Positions 33,986 to 44,320 of a stretch of 64,000 nt of DNA are shown here, piece by piece. The notes under the pieces were generated by a model, which worked only from the letters and a program-made list of their open reading frames with translations, ran no database searches and was not told the DNA's origin. Position numbers and translations under genes: made by a program. The DNA is from Sycobia sp. Sy_11 (Eukaryota > Arthropoda > Insecta > Hymenoptera > Epichrysomallidae). The stretch lies in the NCBI GenBank assembly GCA_018907035.1, contig JACCIC010000226.1, positions 124,001 to 188,000 of the forward strand. The letters are read 5' to 3'. Each line of letters opens with the position of its first letter. Within the stretch, counting starts at the first letter, position 1.

Positions 33986-34165
33986 CTAGCATCCCCCGTC
34001 TCGACTTCGCTCGAGATAATAATTTAACCGATTTCATAAACAATTCGATAATGTCTAAGTAAAAAGTACTCTATATAGAAAAATCTATATTTCTATAAAT
34101 AATTTACCTATCATCGCTTCTGTTTAAAAAGCTGCTTCAATGTAGCGTCCACTTCAAAAAGTTAA
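33986..34165 (-). mobile_element. Helitron-type 3' end, copy 1
   Basis: On the minus strand the sequence ends in CTAG at 33986-33989, preceded by GGGGGATG and a 6-bp hairpin, TCTCGA/TCGAGA (33999-34016). This is the Helitron 3' terminal layout. Its ~180 bp match, in opposite orientation, the last part of the Helitron ending at 59393, through the stretch with GCTGCTTCAATGTAGCG. No 5' end was found on the other side, so this copy looks truncated. Confidence 0.7.
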
Positions 34166-35307
34166 TATTTATATATAATATAGAAAATAATAATTCAAAT
34201 ACTTACCGTCGCCAAGGATTGACTTACTTTGGCCGGAAGCAATGAATAAAATATTTTTCAATTTATAAATATTATTGATTATTAAAATTTCTATATTTAT
34301 CAATATTTTATTATTTTCTTAGTAAGAATTTATTCTTACTGCACGGCCTTCAGCTTTACCCTTTGCAATTGATTTTATAAAAATTTCGATCTGGTTTAGT
34401 TAAATATTTTATTGTTAACCTATTTATAAAAATACAATTTTTATACCAAGGGTACCGCGAAGGCGGCAGGGTTCGGAAATCACTTCAAAATATCTATAAT
34501 TTTATTATATTTCATGTAAGGAAATGGGAAATTATTTGGTTAATAATTATTTTCAAAAAATCAAATGTTTATATAAAAAAACAATAAATAATTATTTTTT
34601 ATTAAAAAAATAATTATACTTAATTATAAAATGTATTAGTTGTATAAATTAACTAACCTTATTTTATAACTATGTGTGCACCTGCTATCTCTTATTTGCT
34701 CGACTGATTCAAAGTTTTATTTTAATATTATAAATCATACAAGAAATACTACGAATGAATAAAATACGAATTATTTCTCATTCGAAATATAATACAGACG
34801 TATATGTTAACACTATATATATATAACTCTTTGATTCAGTCTGCTTGTGTGCATTAACAACATGCGGAGTAGCGCCAATGCACATAAGCTATTTAATATA
34901 GGTTAGCTTGTGTATGTATGGCTCCTGCTCAAACCAACGCTCGCATACACAAACGCAACTCGAAGTAAGATCGTTACAAAATTTGAAACTAAATTTTAAA
35001 CGCAATTAGTATCTGATTCTATTACCGTAGCTAGTTGTTTATATAACAGCTAGCCGGTACTGTATAATTGATTTCCGTGTTTGATCAAACTAAGAGAAAA
35101 AATAAACGATGACTTACTTCTAGATAAAACCAAACACGTTTCGGGCCCGTTTATCTTTAGTTGCTGTCCAGCGAAAATTTCACCGATAGCTCTCCTTTGT
35201 AAATCGGGAAAAACTGGGGTGCTAATGATGAAATCACCACGACCAGCGAACAACTACAGTCACAATTCTCAAATAAAAATTAACTTTTTTTATGAAAAAA
35301 GAGAAAG
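34166..35307. other. AT-rich intergenic DNA
   Basis: No convincing gene. Includes scattered TE-like phrases, for example GGTACCGCGAAGGCGGCAGG near 34451, but no termini or domains. Open frames at 35050-35314 overlap on opposite strands and are unremarkable. Confidence 0.4.
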
Positions 35308-36128
35308 ACAGTAGAATTAGACAGGAGCGACATCGATCAATACTGTCTTCAACCTTTCCCCTACTCCCTCATATTTGCTGAAGTTAGAGAGACTATAACC
35401 TGTCTTCTGTCTCTCTTTACTTCGCGAACGAACATCACCAATGTATGTATCGGTGCTTGTTACACCTCCTTCCAGATGTTGCCAGTCCTTCTGGAAACTG
35501 GAAATTCGATATCCGCAAATATTCTTATTGAAGAATTTCTAATCTTGAAAGGGTTTAAGAAAAATATGGGAGGGAAAGTGAAATGAAGAATCGGCCAATC
35601 CTTATGAAAATATAAAAATATTATTACTTTAATTTATTATTACTAATTTTTTCTTTATAATATTTTCTTTAGCTAACAAATTAGGAAAAACTTTTACTGC
35701 AACCCTTGTGGGTCCCCACTCTGGGACACGTTCTAGGGTTTCTCACCCCCGAATGGCCACACATAGCAAAACCGGGTTTCCCTGGTCCAGGTGGTTTGGG
35801 AACAGGTTGCTCCACCTTCTTCTGGATAACTATCAGATCCAGCCTATTCGACTGAGGCCGTCTCAGCCTCTCTTGAACCGAGCATTGATTATCGACTCTC
35901 GATCGGTGTGTATTGTCAGGGTTCTCATTCGTTCCTCTTGATCTGGAACGTACCCTGGCTGGACGGGACCCATGGTTCCGACGAAGACAGTAGAATTAGA
36001 CAAGAGCGAAATCGAACAATACTGTCTTCAACCTTTCCTCCACTCCTTCATATTTGCTGAAGTTAGAGAGAGACTATAACCAGTCTTCTGTCTCTTTCAC
36101 CATCAATGTATGTATCGGTGCTCCTTAC
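35308..36128. repeat. Direct repeats flanking a ~520-bp segment
   Basis: About 150 bp at 35308-35466 (AGACAGTAGAATTAGACAG … GTATGTATCGGTGCT) recur in the same orientation at 35985-36122 with substitutions and one ~16-bp gap. Between them lies a GC-richer segment (35690-35980) bracketed by the inverted octamers TGGGTCCC (35709) and GGGACCCA (35965). The layout suggests a small terminal-repeat element or a segmental duplication. No coding domain was recognised in the intervening 77-codon frame. Confidence 0.6.
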
Positions 36129-36142
36129 AATATATATATATA

Positions 36143-36232
36143 CTAGCATCCCCCGTCTCGGTTTCGTCCAAGATAATAATTTAACCGATTTCTTAAACAA
36201 TTCAATAATATCTAAGTAAATAGTATTTTATA
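36143..36232 (-). mobile_element. Helitron-type 3' end, copy 2 (interrupted)
   Basis: CTAG at 36143-36146, GGGGGATG on the minus strand, and hairpin TCTCGG/CCAAGA with one mismatch. Closely similar to the copy at 33986. It is cut at a TA (36231-36232) by a Tc1/mariner-type element; the Helitron sequence resumes at 43760 (TATAAAAATCTATATTCC), which corresponds to the uninterrupted order in copy 1. Confidence 0.75.
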
Positions 36233-36378
36233 CAGGGTGGGCCATTTAATCTATACACCCGAATTTCTTCGTTCCTAAGAGGTGAACGAAAAAATGGTTT
36301 AGACAAAAGTTGTTCATGACAAATAATGGTGACCTTGAATTTGACCCTGAAATCCATTTTCAAGGTTATTTGAAGGTC

Positions 36379-36666
36379 AAAGTGTTTTTTTAAATGGGAA
36401 CCCCTATTTTTGATACTGGATTCGGAAAGAGCGGGAAATTCTAAGTCCGAAACGGTAGATCAAATTTTTTTTATTACCCTTAAAAGGTCATTTCAATGTC
36501 AAAATCCAGCAACACCCGTATTTTCAAGACTATCTAGAGGTTAGGGTGTTTTTTCCAATGGGAACCCTTTTTTTGACACTGGATTTGGAAAGAGTGGGAA
36601 ATTTCACGTTAGAAACAGTAAATAAAAATTTTTATGACCCTTAAAAGGTCATTTCAAGGTCAAATG
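36379..36666. repeat. Tandem duplication in left arm
   Basis: Two ~125-bp stretches (36379-36502 and 36541-36666) share TGGGAACCC…GATTCGGAAAGAGCGGG-like and CCCTTAAAAGGTCATTTCAA sequence at a period near 162 bp. The right arm has a single copy (43478-43605). Confidence 0.75.
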
Positions 36667-37058
36667 TTAAAAATCCTGTGGTTGCTATTTGATTGCGATT
36701 TCTGATAGAATAATTGTCGTTAATGTACTTTTATAAGCAATGTTCAACTTCAATGTAACAAATATCTTGAAAATATTGATCTTGAACAGGTTGTCCTTAC
36801 TTTTAGCGTTATCCAGAAAGAACGACGTGGACGTAGTAAGTTCCATTTACAATTCCACACTATACCATAAGGCTCAAACGATGCTGATGGTCTACGGTTC
36901 TGTACCAGTGACAATTCTCATTTGACCAATAATGACAATTGTGCCTATTTAAATGTCCATCGCTATAAAAATTACGGGCATTGCCACAATCGAATTTGTA
37001 GGGATAATGCAAGATCTAGAATTTTTTTCACTATTCCAAAAATTTGAGATACTCTAAT

Positions 37059-37431
37059 TGTTAGATTATTTTAGCCTTCTATAAATAATAAAGCAAAAAA
37101 TACTTGAAACTAAATATTGGAGAGTATCGTAAAAGGATGTAAACATATGTGTCCACTGGGTCTTATTACGATCTGCGTCTTTGCTGCCCTGCGCGGCAAA
37201 TGATTTATGAGTTTATTGCCTAGATGCCTGATGTGTTTTTATAGGTTTTAAGTTTCTCAAAAAGGCTTGCAGAGTTTTCAATTTCGAGTAATGCAATTTT
37301 AGTCTTGCGTTGTCCTTTCGTTTAAACAGACGTCTTTTCTTTCCTCGTTTGAAATAAAGTTCATGTTAAAAGATTATTTCGTGTATCTTTATTTCAACAT
37401 TCCACCTACTATATTTAATAAAAATTCAATA
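37059..37431 (+). repeat. Copia 5' LTR
   Basis: 373 bp, the same length as the 3' LTR. Four differences were noticed by eye (AAAGGCTTG/AAAGACTTG, GCAATTTTAG/GCAGTTTTAG, TTTCAACATT/TTTTAACATT, CCACCTAC/CCACTTAC). Contains GAAATAAAG (37349) as a candidate polyadenylation region. Confidence 0.95.
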
Positions 37432-37445
37432 GGTTATCGGCCCAG
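37432..37445 (+). other. Copia primer binding site (half-tRNA type)
   Basis: GGTTATCGGCCCAG directly follows the LTR. Drosophila copia is primed by the 5' half of initiator tRNA-Met, whose anticodon-stem region carries CTGGGCCCATAACC; this site matches its complement with one mismatch. It therefore lacks the usual TGG start. Confidence 0.75.
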
Positions 37446-37553
37446 ATTTCGCGAGTAAACTTTCCGTGATTTTGTGTATAGTGTAATCTACTAATAAAAT
37501 AAAACTGTCTCAAATACAGAACAAAAAACTTTTTTTTTTCTAGTAAGTGAAAA

Positions 37554-37793
37554 ATGGAATCCATTAAAATAAAAAGGAATATTAAGCCTTTTAACTGTGA
37601 TAAATATAGTGTGTGGAAGTTTAAAATTCGATCTCTTCTATCTGAACTTCATCTATTGCACGTTCTTGATGAGCAAGTCCCTGCAGTAATGATAGAAGAA
37701 TGGAAAAAGTGTGAACGAATTGCAAAAGGTGTAATAGTGGAGTATCTGTCGGATTCTTTTTTGGGTTTCGTGAAAGCCAATGATACGGCGTAA
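37554..37793 (+). pseudogene. Copia gag N-terminal fragment
   Basis: 79 codons starting MESIKIKRNIKPFNCDKYSV, with the 'F-x-G/C-x-x-Y-x-x-W-K-x-x-I/M' pattern that opens Copia gags (here FNCDKYSVWKFKIRSLL). It stops at a TAA at 37791-37793. Remnants continue but without a zinc knuckle that I can identify; the sequence passes quickly to the integrase region, implying a deletion. Confidence 0.8.
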
Positions 37794-37986
37794 ACAGTTT
37801 TGCAGTCTTGATATGGTTTTACAATATGGCAAAGAAAATCATCGTATAAAGGATTCTATGCGAAAAATGAACAGCAATATTCAAGAGATAATAAAACTTG
37901 TCAGTTGCACTTAAAAGAAGTATCCTGAATATTACCAGCAAGGAAGGATTAAAGGTGTTCTGGAGGACGTCTTATGTTGTTCGGAG

Positions 37987-38990
37987 GTGCCGCAAAATTT
38001 ACTATCTGTCAGCAACATGCAGAAAGCACAGATGAGTATTTACTTCAATCCAAATGGGATTGAAGTTACTAAAAATAATAAAATAATTTTTGTCGGTAAG
38101 CCCATAAATAATTTGATTCCTATAGGATTCATTATTAATAAATTATATAATAAAAAGTCTCTAATGCGATAAACAGTAATTATAGTTGATGGTATCAAAG
38201 ACTTGAACATATGGGCAAATCGAAAATTATTGAAATGAAAAATCATAAGATGGTCGATGGTATTAAATTAATTAATAATATTCAACTAAATGATTATATG
38301 TGTGAAGCTTGTATTTTTGGCAAACAAGCAAGAGTACTTTTTCAGAAAAAAAAATAAAAATCATATAAAAAGACCATTTTTTTTATTATTCATTTAGATG
38401 TTTGCGGACCAATCACTCCTTCGCCATTAGATGGTAAAAATTATTTTGTATTGTTTGTAGATGAATTTACGCACTACTGCATTACATATTTAATAGTATT
38501 AAAGTCAAATGTATTTTCTATTTCAAAGACTTTATAAAAAAAAAGTCAAACTCATTTTAATTTAAAAATAATAAATTTATATTGTGATTATGGTGGAAAG
38601 TATTTATCGAATGAAATGAAGGACTATTGCAAATATAATTAAATCAGCTATCATTTAACAGTTCCTCATACTCTATTATTAAATGGAGAAAGAATGATTA
38701 GAACAATTACTGAAAAAGTGCTACCTTGATAAATGAGATAAACTGAAGGAAGTAATTTGGGGAGAAGCAGTTTTAACTGCTATGTATTTAATAAATTGAA
38801 CCCTTACTAATGCTTTAAAATAGTATAAAATACCATATCAATTATGGTATGGTAAAAATCCTATAGTAAAATATTTACAAGTTTTCGATAGTACAATATA
38901 TGTGAATAATAAAATAAGAAAAACAAAAAGTAAAATTTTGATGATAAATCTTGGAAAGGTATTTTAGTTGGTTATGTTTTAATTTTAATT
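37987..38990 (+). pseudogene. Copia protease end and integrase, many stops
   Basis: The first frame (37987-38172, QNLLSVSNMQKAQMSIYF) is the protease-to-integrase linker seen in Copia. A later frame gives the GAG-pre-integrase zinc region (HMGK…CEACIFGKQAR). Next are HLDVCGP (first catalytic Asp), LYCDYGGKYLS in place of the usual SDNGGEF (second Asp) and NGERMIRT (Glu of the triad). At least eight in-frame stops were counted between 38170 and 38830, so no product is possible. Confidence 0.85.
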
Positions 38991-39173
38991 TTACTATAAA
39001 ATATGGGATGTAGACTCAGAAAAATTTATTGTAGCAAGGGATGTGATAGTTGATGAAATAAATTTTTGAATTCGAGACCAGAAATGAGGCTTCAAGGAAT
39101 TGTAATGAAAATTCCAAGAAAACTGATGAACGTAATGTTCGTAACAAATCAGTAGAGCCTACGAAATCTGATA

Positions 39174-39533
39174 ATGAAAAAATCAGAAAAATTTCTGGAA
39201 GGAATTGTGATAGAAAATTCCAAGAAAACTGATGAACGTGATGTTCGCAACAAATCAGTAGAGCTTCAGAAATCTGATAATGAAAAATCAGAAAAATTTC
39301 TGGAAGACCAATCTGAGAAAAATGAATCAGATAAACAAGATTTGAAAATAGACAGAAATTCAAATGAGAATTTGAACAAGTCTAATAAATCTATAATAGA
39401 AATAAATCATTGCAATCAGTCAGAATTTCAAAATGATAAGTATAATACAAAGAAAATAAATACAAATCTAAGAAGGAGTAATAGAGTCAAAAAAAAAAAA
39501 AAAATAGACCAAGAATTTCTTATGAAGAAATAA
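39174..39533 (+). pseudogene. Copia hydrophilic linker before RT
   Basis: 119 codons, highly charged (Lys, Glu, Asp, Asn, Ser). Two near-copies of ~110 bp (39070-39180 and 39185-39300) carry AAATCAGTAGAGC and TGATGAACG, so a short tandem duplication expanded this part. It lies in the variable spacer between Copia integrase and RT, where charged low-complexity sequence is normal. Confidence 0.6.
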
Positions 39534-39541
39534 ATTACGTT

Positions 39542-40007
39542 TTGTGTGCACAATCAGTAAATTGTGAAATTCCCATTTCAATGATATTCAAAATAATATC
39601 CATAATGAAAAAATGGGAACAAGCAATTAGAGATGAATTAAATTCATATTATTTTAATAAAACTTGGATACTAGTATCAAAGCCACAAAACAAAAATATT
39701 ATAGATTGCAAATGGGTATTCGCTATTAAAAATGATGAACATGGAAATCCATTAAAATATAAAGCGCGTCTTGTTGCTCGTAGTTTCAATCAAAAATATT
39801 TAATTCATTATAATGAGACTTTTGCTTCAGTAGCAAGAATTACAAGCTTTAGATTAATTATAACGTTTGCAAAGCAATATAATTTGCTTATTCACCATAT
39901 GAATGTAAAAACTGCATTTTTAAATGGTTCATTGCAGAATGAAATTTACATGAAAATTCCCGAAGGAATTAAATACAAAACAAATCAAGTTTGTAATTTA
40001 AATAAAG

Positions 40008-40061
<54 letters not shown>

Positions 40062-40260
40062 ATTGAAACGAGCAGTAAGATGTTGGTTTAAAACTTTTGA
40101 TAAAACATTAATAGCAAATGGTTTTCAAAATTCATTAATCGATCGTTGCATATATATTTAAATAAAGGAGAAATATCTAAGAATATATATGTTGTACTCT
40201 ACGTACATGATTTAGTAATCGTTACAACCGATATTCACACAATGAATAATTTTAAAAATT
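39542..40260 (+). pseudogene. Copia reverse transcriptase, split by (TA)n
   Basis: The frame from 39542 contains 'WILVSKPQNKNIIDCKWVF', 'YKARLVARSFNQKYLIHYNE', 'TFASVARITSFRL' and 'MNVKTAFLNGSLQNEIYM' followed by 'KIPEG', all standard Copia RT. It then enters a (TA)n microsatellite (40011-40058) placed between 'NLNKA' and 'YGLKRAVRCWFKTF', where intact elements read K(A/S)-x-YGLKQ. Past that, 'VLYVHDLVIV' is motif C with YVHD instead of YVDD. Frame breaks follow. Confidence 0.9.
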
Positions 40261-40319
40261 ATTTAATGAATTAAAAGAAATTAAACTATTTCATGGAATA
40301 AAAAAATTATAATAAGATG

Positions 40320-40680
40320 TAATTATGATATATATAATGAAATAATTAAATAATTAAATTATAAAATAATGAAATCATGAAATAATGAAATTATAAAATT
40401 ATGAAATAATGAAATAATGAAATTATAAAATTATGAAATTATAAAATAATGGAATAATGAAATTATGAATTAATGAAATTATGAAATAATGAAATTATAA
40501 AGTAATGAAATTATGAAGTAATGAAATTATGAAGTAATGAAATTATGAAATAATTAAATTATCAAATAATTAAATTATGAAATAATGAAATTATGAAATA
40601 ATGAAATTATGAAATAATGAAATTATGAAATTATGAAATAATGAAATTATAAAATAATGAAATAATGACATAATGATGTA
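40320..40680. repeat. AATAATGAAATTATG minisatellite in Copia
   Basis: About 360 bp of imperfect tandem AAATAATGAAATTATG-like units (periods of 8 and 15-16 bp mixed). It lies between the RT and RNase H coding segments, in place of the expected pol sequence there. Confidence 0.9.
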
Positions 40681-41039
40681 CTTATTCTTAATTAGAGTTC
40701 ATATATAAAAACGATTTGAAATTAATTTAACATCAGTGATCGTGATGCTGTAAACACACCAGTTGAAAATAATATAAATTATAATGATTTAAATTCAGAT
40801 AACAAATATGACGCCCTTTTCAAAATCATATCGGATGCTTAATGTATGTAATGATTTATACGCGTCTAGATTTGAGTACAGCAAAACATTTTCTAAGTAG
40901 ATATTCAAATAAAAATAATACAGAACTATGGAAATACCTAGAAAGAGTTTTAAGATATTTGAAAGGTTTGATGAATTTATAATTAACTTATACAAAAGGC
41001 AACAGTGAAAATATTTTAAGCGGTTATCTTAAATCTTAT

Positions 41040-41486
41040 TAGGGTGGTCATGAAGGTACTGATAGAAAAAGTACTACAGGCTACTTATTTAAGTTATTTG
41101 AAAAATTCACGATTTGCTGGAATACTAAAAGACAAGCATCTGTAGCAGCTTCTTCAACAGAAGCATAATATATGACTTTACTTGAAGGTGTTAAAGAAGC
41201 ATTATGGCTAAAGTTTTTAATAAATAGTATAGAAATTAAAATCATGAAATCGATTGTAATTTATGAAGATTATAACGGTTGTATAAGTATAGCGAATAAC
41301 CCAAGTAATCATAAGCGATTAAAACATATAGATATTAAATATCATTTCTCGAGAGAGCAAATAGAGAAAAATGTAATAATATTGAAACATATTTCCACAG
41401 GGGAGCAGATTGCTGATGCACTAACAAAGTCATTGCCAACTGTGAAATTCCTTGAACTCAGAAAAGGAATGAGCATGGAGGAATAA
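41040..41486 (+). pseudogene. Copia RNase H domain
   Basis: Reads 'GHEGTDRKSTTGYLFKLF', 'WNTKRQASVAASSTEA', a stop (41166), then 'YMTLLEGVKEALWLKFLINS', 'NNPSNHKRLKHIDIKYHF' and 'HISTGEQIADALTKSLP', the standard Copia RNase H C-terminus. One nonsense codon splits it; the last 104 codons (41172-41486) are open to the natural end. Confidence 0.9.
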
Positions 41487-41735
41487 TAAAATATAATTCA
41501 TATTGTTTTCATTAATATATATTTTATATTAGTAATAGAGGCGGTTTGAATAGGTTTTACTGGGTTTCCCTATTCCTTGCAACAAATGTTGGACCGTGTG
41601 TAATTTCCCAGAACAAACGAGGAAAGAATATAGACTGAAAGGAACTATCGTATATCTAATATTAAGTTTTATTTTATTATATATATTTTATATAATTTTA
41701 TTATATATATAATTGTATTTACTCAAGTAATTTTT

Positions 41736-41742
41736 GAGGGGG
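41736..41742 (+). other. Copia polypurine tract
   Basis: GAGGGGG two bases before TGTTAG of the 3' LTR. Confidence 0.75.
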
Positions 41743-41744
41743 TG

Positions 41745-42117
41745 TGTTAGATTATTTTAGCCTTCTATAAATAATAAAGCAAAAAATACTTGAAACTAAA
41801 TATTGGAGAGTATCGTAAAAGGATGTAAACATATGTGTCCACTGGGTCTTATTACGATCTGCGTCTTTGCTGCCCTGCGCGGCAAATGATTTATGAGTTT
41901 ATTGCCTAGATGCCTGATGTGTTTTTATAGGTTTTAAGTTTCTCAAAAAGACTTGCAGAGTTTTCAATTTCGAGTAATGCAGTTTTAGTCTTGCGTTGTC
42001 CTTTCGTTTAAACAGACGTCTTTTCTTTCCTCGTTTGAAATAAAGTTCATGTTAAAAGATTATTTCGTGTATCTTTATTTTAACATTCCACTTACTATAT
42101 TTAATAAAAATTCAATA
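41745..42117 (+). repeat. Copia 3' LTR
   Basis: Same length as the 5' LTR and nearly identical. It ends AATTCAATA and is followed by the CTAAT duplication. Confidence 0.95.
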
Positions 42118-42399
42118 CTAATCTTTTACTATTTATGAGAAGTTTTTTTTTGGAAAAAAATTATTTTGAAATAAATTTTCTTGTTTTCTGGATAAAGCGT
42201 TTAAGATGTTCTTACGATATGTACAAATAATTGTGTATTTCGTTAATTTTGTTTACTGCTTTCCCCAATAAAGTTTTTTTTGAATAGCATAACACAATAT
42301 CTGTATACTAGTTCTTCCAGAAAAAATATTACTATAGCTTGTCTCTTGCTTAAAAAATAGATGACTACGAGCACAATGAGATTGTTGATATGATAATGA

Positions 42400-43250
42400 T
42401 TTTAGGAGTGTGTAATAATAATTATCGTGCTGCAGCAGTAACGCTGGACGTTTTCCAAATAGAAGGCAACCTACTAATGTGAGAATACAAAGTGTAACTG
42501 CTAGAGCTCATCAAGGACGCCTTGTTCACCAACGCAGGCGTCACGAGTACAATGAAGATGATGCACGTGTCATAACTATTCATTCAGTTATTCATCTTAT
42601 TTCTCATATCAGCAGTCATCAAATTGAAAGGGAAGTCGGTATTCCAAGAACATGACTTAGAATTCTAAATCGGCTTAATTACTATGCTTACCATATCACG
42701 CTCGTACAGGAATTGAGAATAAATCACATGCAAATGAGGATTGAATTTTGCCAATGGGCTTTACGGACTATAGAAAATGATCCTAATTTTTTCAACTATG
42801 TCCTTTTCTCTGATGAAGCAAAATTTTATAGCGATGGACATTTAAATAGGCACAATTGTCATTATTGGTCAAATGAGAATTATCACTGACACAGAACTGT
42901 AGACCATTAGCATCGTTGGAGCTTTATGGTATGGTGTGGAATTGTAAATGGATATTTGATTGGTCCTTACTTTTTTAAACGGAACGTTGATAGAGAGAGC
43001 TATTTCATAAAGAATTTTCATTCATCATAAAAAATTTTGTTTTTCAAGAGCGGCCCACAACTAGAGAAAACATGCAAGATCGCATTCGTCAAGCATGTGC
43101 AGCAATTCCGAGACAGACTCTACTGAACACTGTACGCCATTTTCAACGGCGCTTAACATTGTGTCTACAAGCAAATGGAGGTAACTTTGAACATTTGCTT
43201 CGTAGTTAAAACAGTGAGAGGCAAGGAGACTCACTTTAATCAAGCACCCT
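42400..43250 (+). pseudogene. Tc1/mariner-type transposase relic
   Basis: Pieces in shifting frames: a DNA-binding helix-turn-helix part (HQIEREVGIPRT) near 42610-42650, 'RIEFCQWALRTIENDPNFFN' and 'VLFSDEAKF' (first catalytic Asp) near 42736-42830, 'HYWSNENYH', 'WCGIVNGYLIGPYFF' near 42935-42975, and a C-terminal 'DRIRQACAAIPRQTLLNTVR' near 43078-43140. The section that should hold the second Asp and the third acidic residue is missing between ~43010 and 43050. Several nonsense codons. It belongs to the element at 36233-43759. Confidence 0.8.
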
Positions 43251-43741
43251 ATCGTGAGAGGCAAGGGGACTCGCGTTAATGAAGTACCCCGAAGGAAACA
43301 GAACTTACTACGTCCACGTCGTTGTTTATTGGTAACGCTAAAAGTAAGGATAACCTGTTCAAGATCAATATTTTCAAGGTATTTATCACATTGGGGTTGA
43401 ACATTGCTCATAAAAGTACATTAACGATAATTATTCTATAAGAAAACGCAATCAAATAGTAACCACAGGATTTTTTAATATTTGACCTTGAAATGACCTT
43501 TTAAGGGTAATAAAAAAATTTTGATATACCGTTTCGGACATAGAATTTCCCGCTCTTTCCGAATCCAGTATCAAAAATAGTGGTTCCGATTAAAAACACT
43601 TTGACCTTAAAATAACCTTGAAAATGAATTACAGGGTTAAATTAAAGGTCACCATTATTTGACCCTCCTTGTCATGAACAACTTTTGTCTAAACCATTTT
43701 TTCGTTTTACCTCTTAGGAGTAAAGAAATTCGATGTATAGA

Positions 43742-44320
43742 TTAAAATGGCCCATCCTGTATATAAAAATCTATATTCCTATAAATAATTGACCGTAATT
43801 TACCTATCGTCGCTTCTGTATATTCAGTATGTATATACTCTGCATCATGAAAAATTGTACTATGGGCCGGTGGTGATGGCCATTGACCTATATTATATCC
43901 TCCAAATAGGGTATTGATGGGAGAACCCGATGGTGGTGTTGTTGCGGCTATCCGTGGTTGGGGGCTGTGCTGAGTTGCGGCATTTTGCGCGTCTACCGTT
44001 TTAGTAACCGATGTTTCCTTATCTACTTTCATTGGGTCTGCCGCCTTAAGTTCTGTGGCGTTTAAAACCTCAGATATTTCTGAAATATGAGGATAAACTT
44101 CGTCGTTCACTTGATGCCATTTGGCAGTGTCATTTTCAAAGAGTCGGCGCAGCTCCCATTGAACTAACCTGTCTACGACGGTTTCAATGTTATCTTTAGT
44201 TTTTATGTTTTATTGTCTTGCTACTTGTGGTAGTTGATTTGGCGACATCTCCGCGAAGAGGTTATGTAGCCTTTTTTTTCGTCGGCCAGTGCGTGGCTTG
44301 TCGACGGTTTTGCTTCCATT
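43742..44320 (-). CDS. Unknown frames, possible captured gene fragment
   Basis: Minus-strand frame 43742-44110 (122 codons, MNDEVYPHISEISEVLNATE). Its C-terminal ~30 codons read through Helitron/TIR sequence. Upstream on the same strand, an ATG at ~44314 starts a short Ser/Arg-rich frame to a stop near 44216, and 'QWELRRLFENDTAKWHQ' can be read in another frame near 44110-44165. These GC-richer 450 bp next to Helitron sequence may be a captured host or other-element exon. No family recognised. Confidence 0.35.
43760..43822 (-). mobile_element. Helitron copy 2, resumed part
   Basis: TATAAAAATCTATATTCCTATAAATAATT… through TCGCTTCTGTA matches the inner part of the Helitron copies at 34075-34125 and (reverse) 59245-59300. 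It shows that the Tc1/mariner-type element inserted into a Helitron. Confidence 0.7.

Larger units (their letters stand above)
37059..42117 (+). mobile_element. Copia-type LTR retrotransposon
   Basis: LTRs of 373 bp at 37059-37431 and 41745-42117, starting TGTTAGATTATTTTAGCC. A perfect 5-bp target duplication, CTAAT, lies at 37054-37058 and 42118-42122. Internal order is gag, integrase, RT, RNase H, which is diagnostic of Copia (integrase before RT). Only a handful of substitutions separate the LTRs, yet the internal region is full of stops. Inserted in a Tc1/mariner-type element. Confidence 0.95.
36233..43759 (+). mobile_element. Tc1/mariner-superfamily element with long inverted arms
   Basis: Starts CAGGGTGGGCCATTTAATC and ends with its inverted match (…AATGGCCCATCCTG), between TA dinucleotides at 36231-36232 and 43760-43761. 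Inverted similarity continues inward for several hundred bases on each side. The right side (42400-43250) holds transposase remnants; the left side contains an inverted, internally deleted copy of part of the same sequence. A 5-kb Copia element sits inside (37059-42117). Net length without Copia and its duplication is about 2.46 kb. Confidence 0.8.

Noticed and set aside
40320..40680. CRISPR-like array
   Set aside because: Units are contiguous short AT-rich repeats with no unique spacers, in a eukaryotic retrotransposon.
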